Source: Argentina anserina
Lineage: Eukaryota > Streptophyta > Magnoliopsida > Rosales > Rosaceae
NCBI RefSeq assembly: GCF_933775445.1
Contig: NC_065877.1
Span: 16,368,001-16,432,000, forward strand
DNA: 64,000 bases
Direction of reading: 5' to 3'
Below, piece after piece: positions 21,994 through 33,647 of this stretch. Numbering within the stretch: position 1 is the first letter of the stretch; every line of letters starts with the position of its first letter. Made by a program: the position numbers and the translations under genes. The notes beneath the pieces are model-generated. The model saw only the letters and a program-made list of their open reading frames with translations, made no database searches and had not been told where the DNA came from.

Positions 21994-23710
21994 GTGGCGA
22001 CGGCACCATTTACTTTCTCTGCCCTTCCTTCGGGAAGCGGCGGAGATCCTGTTTTACTTTCTTATCAAAGAAAATGTTCCAAAGTTGGAGGAGATGTATT
22101 TTCAGATTTGGAAGCCTTGAGGATGGAGGAGGTTGATTCTTCGGTTCACCAGCACCCTTTCCAGCCTCAATTAACTTATGCAAGCACTCTCAAGAACCCA
22201 GTGGACCGATTTCACCAAACGATGGTGGATGACTTTGAGATGACTGCCGATGACTGTGTTTATAGTTCTGGTAAACATGGTCAGAATATTTCCTTCTCAC
22301 AGAAAATTCACAACAAACTGGACTTCAATTGGCGCTGTGCTGTCATTGTAAAGCTCATGGGTAAGCCAAATTCCACCAATTCTTATGATTTTATGCTTCG
22401 TGGTCTACGTAGGAAATGGAAAGTGAAAAGTGGGTGGCAATTGATTGATCTGCCGAACGCTTTTTACATTGTCAAATTTAATCTAGAAGAGGATATGAAC
22501 TATGCTTTGTGTGAAGGGCCATGGATTTTGGCTGGGCAAACCTTGAGTGTGCAAAAATGGAGGTCTGATTTTAATCCTTTGAGTGAGGTTATTGGCAAAA
22601 TGGCTTTGTGGATTCGTATATGTGGTCTTCCAATCAAGTACTTTAAAGATTATGCTATTCCTAAAATTGGTAGAATTCTGGGAGAGGTAGTGAGAATTGA
22701 TCATGTCACTCTAGGTCAGGCCAGGGGTAAATTTGCTCGTATTTGCATAGAGGTTGATCTTAACAAGCCTTTGAAACTTTTTGTGGAAGTTGAATCTGTT
22801 GCTTACAATGTTGTTTATGAGGGCATTTCGTTAATTTGTTTTGAATGTGGGTGTTATGGTCATGCGAAAGACAAATGCCCTTCTATTATTGTTCCTGTTA
22901 ATGTTGATGCTGCAGATGTTATTGCCCCTGAGTCCAAATTGTCATCTGCTGAGTTGAGAAATTTGAGTGATGGAGATCATGTCATGGCTGGTATGCCTAA
23001 TGAGATTATCAAGGAGGATATGGGCCCTTGGATGCTCATTAGCTATAAGAACAAGAAGAAGGGTAATGATGACTCCACTAATAAGAAGAATGGACAGTTT
23101 GGTTCCAGATTCTCTGTGCTCCAAAGTGAACATGCTGATGACTCTAATGATATCTCTAATACCATTTCTGACAATACTACCAGCTCAAATCCTCCAATTG
23201 TAAAACTGTGGAAAAGCTTCCAGGACAAACAAAAAAATATGCAGTCTTCTCCTAAGGGAAAAGGTACTATGACTCCTAGTCCTTGTAAGAACAAAGCTTA
23301 TTCTGGAATTTTCTCTACTAAAGATACTCATTTTGCTGCTGGTAATAGTTCTGTTTTTGAGAAGGATGAAGCTAGAGCCCCTATGAAAGATGCTATTAAC
23401 TTTAGCAGATCTAGTGGTTTCAAAGTGGACAAAAAGTCTAAAAAAAAAGTCTGATGCAGGTGCCACTACCTCCAAGCAACATCATCACGTTTTTAAGAAG
23501 TTGTCTTTGGATAGTGTTGGTGCAGGGATTTCCGGGGATGGTATTTCTGGATTTTTTGGGCATAAACCTCCTGATGAGATTAATGTTATTGTTAAGCCTA
23601 CTGCATGCGAAACCGATACCTTCGTTGACATGGCCTTTACTGAAAATAGTACGATGCCTGGTGATTCCTCTCTACCTTCTATTCAAGAAGGTATGAAAGC
23701 TGATAATTAG
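21994..23710 (+). pseudogene. LINE ORF1 (DUF4283, CCHC zinc knuckle) with one frameshift
   Basis: The protein has the plant L1 ORF1 layout. A DUF4283 domain (FNWRCAVIVKLMGKPNSTNS to about LSVQKWRSDF) is followed by IRICGLPIKYF and a zinc knuckle CFECGCYGHAKDKC (C-X2-C-X4-H-X4-C), then a low-complexity tail. The frame is open from a GTG at 21994; the first ATG is near 22123, so the true start is unclear. A run of nine A at 23440-23448 shifts the frame to an early stop at 23454, while the next frame stays open to 23710. That points to a single inserted A. ORF1 proteins bind LINE RNA and act as chaperones in retrotransposition. Confidence 0.82.
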
Positions 23711-23741
23711 GGTCTTTTCCCTCTCTCTCTATTATTTTATA

Positions 23742-26700
23742 ATGTTTAAAATAATGTTTTAGAATGCCAGAGGAGCTGGCAGTGAAAAGTTCAGAGATGC
23801 TATTACTGATTTAGTTGAATTACATAATGTTGATATGTTAGCTGTGTGTGAACCTAGAGTGCAATTTCACAGAGCTTCTAAAACCTTGATTAATCTTGGT
23901 TTTACTGATTCTAAAATTGTGGAAGCTAATGGCTTTTCTAGTGGAATTTGGCTTTTATGGAATAATCTTAGAATTCAGGTTCAGTTCCTTGACAAGTGCT
24001 CTCAGTCTATCTCAGTTAAAGTCTCCAGTCCTGGTAAGCCTTCTTGGATGCTTTCTGTGATTTATGCTAGTCCTACAAATACAGTTAGATCTTCTTTGTG
24101 GCCTTTCCTTGAGAATATTGCTGCTAAGTATGGGTTGCCTTCCATGTATATTGGTGACTTTAATGAACTTGTCTCCGAAGCTGATAAAAATTTTGGGACA
24201 CTTAGAGGTAGATCTGGTGGTCTTAGAGCCTGGATAAACAGAAATGCTTTAATTGATATGGGATTTCTTGGCTCATGTTATACTTGGAGCAACAACAGAA
24301 TCAAAGAGAGACTTGACAGGAGCTTTTGTGATTGTTCATGGAGAACCTCGTTTCCTGATGCTTTCATTCAACATCTTCCCAAAACCAGGTCTGATCATTG
24401 CCCTATTGTAATGCAGCTTGTTTCTAATATTTCCATCAATAGAAAAGCTATTCCCTTTAGATTTCAAGCTATGTGGTTTTCTCATTGCGAATATTCTGAA
24501 TTTGTTTCCTCAACTTGGAATTCTCTTGAGGGTGATTTCTTGTCCAAGGTGAACTCTCTTTCTATTGCTTTATCTTCCTGGAATAAAAATGTCTTTGGTC
24601 ATCTGTTCCTTAAGAAAAAAAGACTTCTTGCTCGCATTGGGGGTATTCAAAAGGCCAGGGACAGATATGACAACCCTTTCTTAGTTAATCTAGAAGCAGA
24701 CTTGATTCAGCAATATGAGATGATCAGAGATCAAGAGAGTCTGTTCTGGAAACAGAAATCTAGAGATAATTGGTTACAAGGAGGAGACAGAAACACTAGG
24801 TACTTCCACCTTACTACCCTTGTTAGACGGAGACAAAACAAGATTGAAGGCCTTTTTGATTCTAATGGCATTTGGTCCTCCAATTCTGATTCTCTAAAGA
24901 ATATTGTTGTTAACTTCTTCAAGGATATTTTCTCTATGCCAGTTTGGGAAGATACCAGATTTGTTATACCTTGGCTATTTCCGGCCATTGAAAAAGTGGA
25001 CCTTGAGAATATTTGTATGCCTGTTTCTCTTCTGGAGGTGAAGAATTCTCTTTTTTCCATTGGAGGGTTAAAGGCGCCAGGGCATGATGGCTTTTCTGCC
25101 ATTTTTTATCAGAATCATTGGAAGCTTTGTTCTGGTGAAATTTTCAGAATTGTGCAGGAAGCTTTTATTTCTTGTAAAATTCCGGATGGTTTGAATCACA
25201 CTCTCATTGCTCTCATTCCCAAGATTGATGGGCCACAACATATGACTAATTTCAGACCTATTAGTTTATGCACTACCATTTACAAAGTGATTTCTAAAAT
25301 TATTGTGGCTCGGATTAGACCTTTGATGCAGCAACTTGTCAGCCCTAACCAAGTGAGCTATGTGCCTGGAAGACATATTTCGGATAATGTTATGATTGCT
25401 CAGGAGCTTCTCTTTAAATTTAAGAAATCCGCTGGAAAGCTTGGATTCTTTGCTTGGAAGGTAGACTTGTCAAAAGCTTATGACAGGTTGAGTTGGAGCT
25501 TCATCGAACTGGTCCTCTATGAAGCTAAGATTCCCCCTTCTCTTATGAAGTTAATCATGCACTGTATTACTTCTACAAGCTTTCAAATATGTATTAATGG
25601 TGAGCTAACTGATTCTTTCTATGCTCAAAGAGGGATTAGACAGGGGGATCCTCTTTCTCCTTACATTTTTGTCTTGTGCATGGAAAAGTTGTCGCATCTC
25701 ATCCAGTCTAATGTGGAACTTGGTTTTTGGAAGGCTGTTAGTGCTTCACAATCAGGGCCAAAGGTATCACATATTTTCTTTGCAGATGATCTAATGTTGT
25801 TTGCTGAAGCATCTTGTTCTCAAGCTTCTATCTTAAAGACCTGTCTGGATCAGTTTTGTTCCCTATCTGGACAAGCCATAAGCTATGAAAAATCCCTCAT
25901 TTTTTGCTCTCCTAATACTAGCAAACATCTTGCTTCTGAAATTAGTAGCATTTGTTGTTCTCCCTTAACTAGTGATCTTGGCAAGTACCTTGGTATGCCT
26001 CTTATTCACTCAAGGGTCGACAAACATACTTATGCTGGCATCTTTGACAAAATTCAGAATAGACTTGCGAGTTGGATGAGTAAAAATCTTAGCATGGCTG
26101 GAAGACTCACGCTTGTGAAATCTGTAACTTCTTCCATACCAATTTATGCTATGCAAACAACTAAATTGCCTTTGAGTCTATGTGATAAGATTGACAAACT
26201 GAACATAGATTTTATTTGGGGTGATACCATAGAAAAAAAGAAGGTCCACTTGGTCAATTGGGATACTTTGTGTCAACCTAAACAGATTGGTGGCTTAGGG
26301 ATTAAGATGACCTCTGATATGAATCAAGCTATGTTAGCTAAGGCTGGTTGGAGGATGTTTCAAAATGATGGTGGTCTTTGGAATTCCATTTATACTCAAA
26401 AATATCTCAAAGGTTCTAATATTATCGATGATGATTATAAAATGCCTATTGATTGTTCTCACACTTGGAGAAGCATTATGTTTGGGGCTACTATTCTTAA
26501 AAGAGGGACTAAGTGGCGCATTGGTGATGGTAAATCTATTCACTTTTGGACTGATGCTTGGCTTTATTCTAACGCTTTATATCATCATGCCATTCCTCAT
26601 GCTATTATCGATATTACTGCTCCGATTTGTACTTTCTGGAATGACACTGGATGGAATGAAAATCTCTTGGCAACTCTTTTCCCTGAATCTGTTCTTTCTG

Positions 26701-27842
26701 ATATTATTAATATCCCTATTAGCTATGAGGAGTGCGGCAAAGATACCAGAATATGGAGTGCTTCATCTAATGGAAAATTTTCTGTAAAATCTGCCTATAA
26801 TATTGGTTTTGATTTCTCTAATGTGCAGAATTCTTTATGGAGCTCTATGTGGAATTTATGCATTCCTCCTAAAATCAAAACTTTTTGTTGGTCAATGTTG
26901 CATAAAAAATTGCTTACCAATGTCCAAAGAGCCAGAAGAGGATTCACTACTCTCAAAACATGCCCAATTTGCAATTTGAAGGATGAAACTCTGCTTCATC
27001 TCTTTCGGGACTGCCCCAGATCTGCAGCCATTTGGAGTGAGTTTACTAAACCTGGTACTATTACGAACTCCTTTCATTTAGACTGGGATGGTTGGATTTT
27101 GGCTCAACTTAAGTGTCATAGCTTAGTCCAAAGAAATGTCCAATGGTGTAGCTTATTCATGTTTATCTGTTGGTTTATTTGGAAATGGCGAAACAAGCAT
27201 GTTTTTGACCCTGATTTTCACATTCCCCTTGTTCCCAAAAGTGTTATTTGGAGTTATGTTGATGAATGGTATAATGCTGCTGCAAAGAATCATGTGGATA
27301 TTGTCTACAATTACAAATTTGTTGCTTGGACAATGCCTGCTGAAAATTTCTACAAGCTTAACATTGATGGTTCCAGAATCTCTCCTGCTCGTAGGATTGG
27401 TGCAGGGGGTGTCATCAGAGATCATCATGGTATTTGGATCAATGGTTTTCAAGTAAATGTTGGCACTGGTGAGATTATTGAAGCTGAAACTTAGGGTTTA
27501 TTCTTTGGTCTGAAACTTGCGAATAGTCTTCATATCCACAATCTTGAGGTGGAATCTGACTCGGCTATCCTTGTTCAACTGCTCTTAAAGGATGATTTCT
27601 CTTTACACCCTCTTGGGTCGTTGTTGCAGGGGTGCAAAGCTCTCATGAAGTCCATGGATGCTACCTCTATTGTCCACATATTCAGGGAAGCAAATATGAC
27701 GGCTGATTCTCTAGCTAAAATGAGCCTTAATCATGCTAAAGGTTTTGTTACTTTTGACAACCCTCCGGTTCATGCTGCCCAGTTCTACATAGATGATCTT
27801 GCTGCTGTTACTAGGGCTAGGAGAGTTTCGTGCTCTAACTAG
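23742..27842 (+). pseudogene. LINE ORF2 (endonuclease, reverse transcriptase, RNase H) with two nonsense changes
   Basis: The frame runs from ATG 23742 to 27842 with TAG codons at 23760 (codon 7) and 27492, both where the family normally has tryptophan. Domains in order: apurinic-like endonuclease (CEPR, YIGDFNEL, RSDHCPI), reverse transcriptase (FRPISLCTTIYKVISKII, KVDLSKAYDRLSW, RQGDPLSPYIF and the FADD catalytic pair at 25785-25790), a zinc-binding RVT domain (CPICNLKDETLLHLFRDCP), and an RVT_3 RNase H (KLNIDGS, GAGGVIRD, VESDSA, ANMTADSLAK). The longest uninterrupted piece is 1219 codons (23835-27494). In a live copy the protein nicks target DNA and copies the RNA in place. Confidence 0.9.
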
Positions 27843-27900
27843 TTTTTAGTTTTTCTTTCCACTTTGTTTAGGCTCTTTGAGCCTCGTTTGTAACCAAAAA

Positions 27901-27917
27901 AAAATAGCACCTCCATG
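27901..27917. repeat. Right target-site duplication of the LINE
   Basis: This is an exact copy of 21857-21873, directly after the LINE A tail. Confidence 0.92.
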
Positions 27918-28804
27918 AAAGAGTGCCACGTGAATGAGGATTACCGAAAATCTTGCAAATCCTGATCCAATAGACAACGCGAACAGAGGGTTGAGATACA
28001 GCTTCCCATAATTATCATAAGCTTTAATGTCAAGCTCTAAATGTGGGGTTGTGATCTTGGTAGTGTCATACTTAAGGCCTTTATTGGTGAATAGCTGGTT
28101 GGAAAATATAGGGAACTTTCCAGCATCAAAAGTGTCATACTTCCAGTAGCACAGAGGAAGAAATATGTAGATGAAGATGACAAAACCAACTCCAACATTG
28201 AGAATGGAAACCCAAGGTGTGACGAGGGGGCTGCCGTGATAAGCTGAAATGCCAGCCCAATCGAGAGTGAAGGCACCAATCCCAAGTTCCTTGTAACCTG
28301 AGCTAATATGCTGAGCTGTGATACTGTGCGGCCAAGCCCAGCAGACCCATGAGAAGAAGGTCAAGATTGGGAAAAGATAGCCAGGAGGAAATAATAGAAG
28401 AAGCTTGCTGCAAAAGCAATCAAGAAAAATTTCATTCGTGTCATGCCTTTTGCTTTATGCTCCTTCTCATGGAGTGCCCTAAACAGGGAAACCTGAGCAA
28501 GGTTTGCAGGCCACCACATTTCAACGGGGTCAACCAGGTACCTCCTAAGCAATCCAGCCCATCCATACCCAATCATCTGAGATGTCAGGACGATGAAGAG
28601 GCCGCAAATAAAACTCAAGCTCTGGTGGTAGTAAGCCTTCATAACGGTGATGGCACCGGTGGAATAGGCATCACCGCCGCCAGTAGAGACCCCACAATTG
28701 GCAAAGATGGTGATGACGACATGCTCTTTTTTTTTCTTGTAATCAATAGATTTTGAAATTCAACTTACTATCAGTGAAATAAGAATTTTCTTTATGATTG
28801 GCAG

Positions 28805-29156
28805 ACAAACCCTTATTTTTATTTTGATGTGCATACTCCATACAATCCTTGACCATGGCGGGCCAATACTACCCTAGTCGTCTTACTTGAAAATGTAACT
28901 TTGGTCCCGACTGATGTGCTCCACACACTCCAGAATGAACCTCTTCCATGGCTTTGACTGCTTCATATTTTCCCAAGCATCGAAGGAGTACTTTGTCAAA
29001 TGACCTCCGATATAAAGTTTCTTTGTAGTAAAGGACGCGCGGTGCTCGCCGCTTGATGCTCCACCTTTTCTTTGAATCTTCGGGAAGCTTGTGGTGCTCA
29101 AGGTAATCGATAAAAGGATGCCTCCAATCTTCAACATCAATGGTGTATACTAACAT
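28805..29156 (-). pseudogene. Gypsy integrase N-terminus, truncated
   Basis: Minus-strand codons show the end of the connection domain and the start of the H2C2 zinc-binding integrase domain (VLYYKETLYRRS, EVHSGVCGAHQSG). After one stop, a YWPAM..DCMEYAH stretch follows, where sequence normally continues to the second cysteine and the DDE core. The similarity ends near 28805 and the OPT copy begins about 70 bp later. The catalytic core is absent. Confidence 0.7.
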
Positions 29157-29174
29157 TACATGAGAACTGAGACA

Positions 29175-29624
29175 CTAGAGTGAAGGATTTGTTGTCATGA
29201 CCCACCTTTGACAAATTGGGATGTCCAAAATTTCGTCTCCAGACAATGCCAAAGTCGCCGCCAAGTTTGCCAATGCGTCTGCCATTTGATTTTCTCTCCG
29301 TGGCACATGTACGAGTGTAACTTTATCAAAGCCCTTTAAGAGTTGTGTGGCGAGTTGGAAATAAGGTACCAAATCTTCCTTCTTGACCTCGTAATTAGTG
29401 AGCAGTTGATCAATCACCAACTTCGAGTCCCCATACACTTCGAGACTTTGGATTTCGATTTCTAGCGCTGTTTGCAATCCCATGATCAATGCCTGGTACT
29501 CTGCGACATTGTTGGAGCACAGTTCCACAAGAGTGAAAGAATATGACAATATATATTTTTGTGGAGAAACAAAGATAACACCAGCCCTTGCTCCGTCTGC
29601 CCTAGATGAACCATCGAAAAACAT
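29175..29624 (-). pseudogene. Second (archaeal-type) RNase H of the gypsy element
   Basis: The frame is uninterrupted for 149 codons: FFDGSSRADGARAGVIFVSP, NNVAEYQALIMGL, VYGDSKLVIDQL, VPRRENQMADALANLA. The catalytic D, E, D and D positions of the fold are all visible. A second RNase H after the normal one characterises Tat-lineage gypsy elements. Confidence 0.8.
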
Positions 29625-29684
29625 CTTCCAAGTAGGGAGGACCTCTGCAAGAAAGACTTTCTCGTCCGAGAATTCATCTGAGAT

Positions 29685-30184
29685 TTACCAATCCGCTGGA
29701 ATAGGGTGGTCTGCCAGGAAGTCGGCCAGAACTTGTCCTTTCACTGCTTTAGCAGGCACATATACGATGTCGTATTGGTTCAATAATAATGCCCACTTAG
29801 CCATGCGCCCGGTTTTAACTGGTTTAGATAATATGAACTTAACTAGATCGGCTCGTGCCACCAAGTGTATTGTGTAAGCTTGCATGTAATACTTCAAATT
29901 TTGAATGGCGAAGACGAGTGCAAGACACATATTCTCTATCGGCGGATAATTTAGCTCAGGTCCAGTGAGAGTCCGACTTAAGTAGTACAAGGCTTTCTCT
30001 TTTTTGGCTTCATTTTCTTGGGCAAGAAGGGCGCCAAGTGATCTCTCTTGAGCCCCGATGTAAATGATAAGAGGTTCCCGACGATAGGTGCACCCAACAC
30101 CAGAGGATTCGCGAGGTATTTCTTTATGATCTCAAAGGCATTGCGACAAGCTTCATCCCATACAAATGGAACATCTTTCTTCAT
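29685..30184 (-). pseudogene. Gypsy reverse-transcriptase-linked RNase H
   Basis: Pieces in two frames (29685-29990 and 29978-30184) match the ordinary gypsy RNase H: FVWDEACRNAFEIIKKYL, YYLSRTLTGPELNYPPIE, KPVKTGRMAKWALLLNQYDI and KGQVLADFLADHPI. A frame change lies near 29990. Confidence 0.75.
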
Positions 30185-30253
30185 GAGTCAACTGAATGGT
30201 TGGCAACGGCCCGTCAGATTTGATATGAACCGTCTGATAAAGGAAAGTCGTCC

Positions 30254-31785
30254 TTAGAGGCTTTTCAACTCGCGTAAATTTCTTGGCTCTGGCATTTCCT
30301 GGATGGCTTTAATTTTGGATTGGTCTACCTCGATGCCTCGGTGCTTCACGATGAATCCAAGAAATTTTCCAGAATTGGCGCCGAAGGCACACTTCAAGGG
30401 ATTCATTTTTAACTGGTATTTGCGTAACCTGTCGAATACTCTTCGTAGATCTTGCAAGTGATCACTTCTTTTCTTTGTATTGACAACCAAATCATGAACA
30501 TAGCATTCTACATACTTGTGCAGCATGTCACCGAAAATTTTCTGCATAGCGCGTTGGTACGTTCCACCGGCATTTTTTTAACCCGAATGACATGACCTTA
30601 TAGCAATAAATTCTGTTGGGAGTTCGAAATGCAGTGAGTTCCTCATCCTCTAAGGCCATGCTTATCTAGTTGTAACCTGATGATCCGTCCATGAATGACA
30701 AAGCCTCATGCCCGGTTGTCGCATCCACCATGAGCTCTATGATTGGCAGAGGGAAATCATCTTTTGGACACGCCTCATTTAAGTTACGAAAATCTACACA
30801 AACACGGATTTGTCCGTTCTTCTTCTTGACATGAACAATGTTTGCGATCCACTTGGGATATTGAACCTCTCTAATGAAGCCTGCGGCAATCGTTTTTTCA
30901 ACTTATCAACTTCTGCTTCAATTTGAGGAATAGGTTCTGTTCGAAAGCGTCTTTGTGTTTGCTTGGTTGACCGAGCCTCCGGTTTGACAGCAAGCCGATG
31001 AACTGCTACATTTGGATCCATGCCAGGCATTTCTTTGTACGTCCAAGCAAATACATCTTTGTACTCGAGCAACAGATCGAGATATTCTTTTTCTTCTTCG
31101 GAACTTAAAGACGCACTCACAAAAATAGGACCTGGGACTTCTTCTGTTCCCAAGTTAATCTCCTTAAGTTCGTCCATAGTGGCTTGCCCCCCGTATTCAA
31201 GTTCTGGAGGAGCTTCGTCTACTTCAATTTCAAAATCTTCATGATCGTCTTCCTCTATGACATCTGCTTCTGTCACCGTGACATATAAGAGGTTTGGACA
31301 ATGTCATCCTCACCGCCATTATTGAGGTTGCTATCTTCTTTTTGGCCAGTGAATATGATGGTATGTTGCTTCACTTTGAGTTGATCCGTGGAATCTACTT
31401 CCAACACACAATGCCTCTTCATGCGTGACAGGATAAGACTTCGGATTTATTTGCTCTCCGTTCGACTACAAGTCGTTTTCCTCTTGCATATCTATCGTTC
31501 CTTAGGTGCTTGGATCTTTTCCAATGCGGGCTTTCGCGAAATGAGGTTTGACTTTTTTTTATCTTTGTCTGAACTTGACATCCTTTTGAATGTGGGAGTC
31601 CGAGTGGTTGTACTACCGATGCGATTGAAGACTGAACCTCTACTTGCTGTCATGTTCACACGGTTAAAAACTAACACCCTTGTGATTGATCCTTCAATGC
31701 GTTCAGATGTTGCTCTTCGGGAACCTGGACGAATGCGATCGAACGATGAAATGTGAGGGGTTGACTGAACCTCTGTTCTCTGCAA
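30254..31785 (-). pseudogene. Gypsy linker and reverse transcriptase, frameshifted
   Basis: Going along the minus strand, a linker with SVFNRIG/PTFKRM-type repeats (31785-31492) leads into YKDVFAWTYKEMPGMDP (near 31050). The fingers/palm region follows in broken frames, then FGDMLHKYVECYVHDLVV, KMNPLKCAFG and GKFLGFIVKHRGIEVD (30547-30254). The active-site motif reads YVHD, so one catalytic aspartate is lost. Several stops and frame changes are present. Confidence 0.78.
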
Positions 31786-32178
31786 CTACCTCGACACTGA
31801 TATGTTGCACATTGGCTCGCTCCGCCCTCCTCCTTCCTGAAATTCTGATTGGCTTGCTTGAAGTGAAACCGAGACCAGCTTTAGAAGAATCAATTGTTGC
31901 CCCTTGCTCTCTTAACTTCTTTTGTGACTCATCGAGCTCATGCGCCATCTTTGCTACAGCCTGGTCGTCTTTTTTTCTTGATGAACCAAAGTCATATCCC
32001 TTCTTTTCTAACAGCTTGTATGTGTTAGGATCGAACCCTTAACTTGTTCTTTTCTTGGGCATCGATCCATGTTCCGTCTTACCTTAAATTGGTTTAACAA
32101 ACCCCTTTAATGGCTGCTTTGTGGGATTTCGGTTACTCACCTTTATTAATGGCAATGTTGACTCCTCTTTCAACAATT

Positions 32179-33632
32179 TCACATCATCCTCTTCAAATTT
32201 TCGTGGGCACTCTTGTGATTTTGTCCCCACAAATGGAGATTCCCCCTCCCTTCGTCTAGACTTCGGGACATAGCGAAGGACCGTAAAGACATGGCTGGCT
32301 TTTCTTTCCGCAGACGATGTTGCCACTTCAGATGAGACATTTGCGACACTTCACCATGAAGCTCAATGTATTTTGATTTGGCATCATTCTCCCTAACTTT
32401 AGCGGCTTTCCCCGTGGAGAGTACTCCGACCGGAAGGACTTCTTTCATTGACTCCTCAACTGTGTAGAATTTAGAATCCGCGAAGTATGATTCAGCTTCT
32501 GTGAATGGTTTGGTATCTCCTACCACGGTTTTCACACCTCCGCGATAGAACTTGAAGCATTGATGTAAAGTGGATGGCACGATGCCATTTTCATGTACCC
32601 ATGGTCGTCCCAACAACAAGTTGTATGAGGTATTCGCATCAATGACATAAAACAAGGTGTTTGATTTTAGTTCTCCGATGTCCATGTCTAGTTTGATCAT
32701 TCGTATCGCTCTTTGTCTTCCTTGATTGAAACCTTGGATCATGAGACGACTCCTTGATAACTCATCAACGTTGATGCCGAGTTGAGACATGGTTGACTTG
32801 GGTATGATATTTACTGCTGACCCTCCGTCTATGAGCATGCGATTCAACTTCCGCTCTCGTATGTACCATGTCACAAAAAGAGGCCGATTATGTGGCTTAG
32901 AGCCCGATTGGAGGTCATCATCTATGAAGTGAATGGTATCAAAATATGCATCACACGCGCCACATTCCTTCATGTTTGTGGAGTGTTTTCCTACATCAAT
33001 GAGCAACTCCACAAGCGCACATCTCGTTGATTTTGGCAATTGCATCAAGTCAGAGAGGCTAAGTTGGAAAGGTAGACTCTCCAATTATTTCAACACCTCA
33101 TTCTTCTTTAACACTTGACTTGCACCTATTTGTCTTGCTTCAGGCTTTTCATCTTCTTTGGAGTTGACTTCACAACTTGTGGCCATTGAAGTGACATTCG
33201 GTTGTTTTGTAGGCAATTGCTCTATTGACAAGTTCCGGCGAAGAGGCTTCCACAAATATGGAACAACTTTCGTTTCAAAACGTCCTCGTCATTATCCTCC
33301 ATTCGGGAAGGTGATTTCTTATAACTTGGTTGGGCAATCGGTGAATTTAACATCATACCTTTGCGAGTTCTTCTCTGGGTGACCAATATCCATCCTTCAT
33401 CATCGGCATTAAAGGCAACTTGGAGGATAGGCGTTGAAGCAGGACATTCTTTAACCTCTTTGATCTTCTTACGTTCGTGCGCCTCCTTTGTGAAACAGAA
33501 CGGTGCTTTCATTGGGTGAAAATGGAGTGGAACTGGCTCGAATGACCCGAATGTTACGGTAGTGCAATTGATTTCAGCAACGTCGTCGACGTCCAACTCA
33601 ATCTTCCCTTGCTTGGCGAGGTTAATTATCAA
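32179..33632 (-). pseudogene. Gypsy protease region
   Basis: The frame at 32179-33084 shows the retropepsin-like signature RMLIDGGSAVNIIPKSTM, then LDMDIGELKSNTLFYVID and YNLLLGRPWVHENGIVPSTL. The flap region and the active-site D-G-G/S replace the usual DTG/DSG. Upstream frames (33222-33632) are linker sequence between gag and protease. Stops separate the pieces. Confidence 0.75.
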
Positions 33633-33647
33633 ATTCTTGAGAACAAA

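Larger units (their letters stand above)
21874..27900 (+). mobile_element. Plant L1-type LINE retrotransposon, near full length
   Basis: This 6.0 kb element is flanked by a 17 bp exact duplication and ends in an A run (AACCAAAAAAAAA). It has a short 5' UTR, an ORF1 with DUF4283 and zinc knuckle, a 31 bp gap, and an ORF2 with endonuclease, reverse transcriptase, zinc-binding RVT and RNase H domains. The coding disruptions seen are one A insertion in ORF1 and two tryptophan-to-TAG changes in ORF2. It is therefore a recent but dead insertion in the captured OPT copy. Confidence 0.93.
20951..28738 (-). pseudogene. Oligopeptide transporter (OPT family) copy, intron-free, split by a LINE
   Basis: Coding-like sequence runs from 28738 to 27918 and resumes from 21873 to 20951 after the LINE. 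The upper part shows VITIFANCGVSTGGGDAYST, MKAYYHQSLSFICGLFIVLT, IGYGWAGLLRRYLVDPVEMW and SNQLFTNKGLKYDTTKIT. The lower part shows IGVIQATTNQQPGFDI, MIGYVLPGKPIANLLFKIYG, INMPVILYG, PPATPTN and [20 protein letters not shown]. These are OPT-family blocks covering about 590 of some 750 residues. The first 120 or so residues and the C-terminus are missing. No intron interrupts the copy, which suggests it came from mRNA. There is at least one frameshift (near 28365), and further ones in the lower part. OPT proteins are proton-coupled plasma-membrane carriers of small peptides or metal chelates; this copy cannot make one. Confidence 0.85.

Noticed and set aside
27492..27494. True end of LINE ORF2
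   Set aside because: RNase H similarity continues in the same frame to 27842, so the TAG is a nonsense change.
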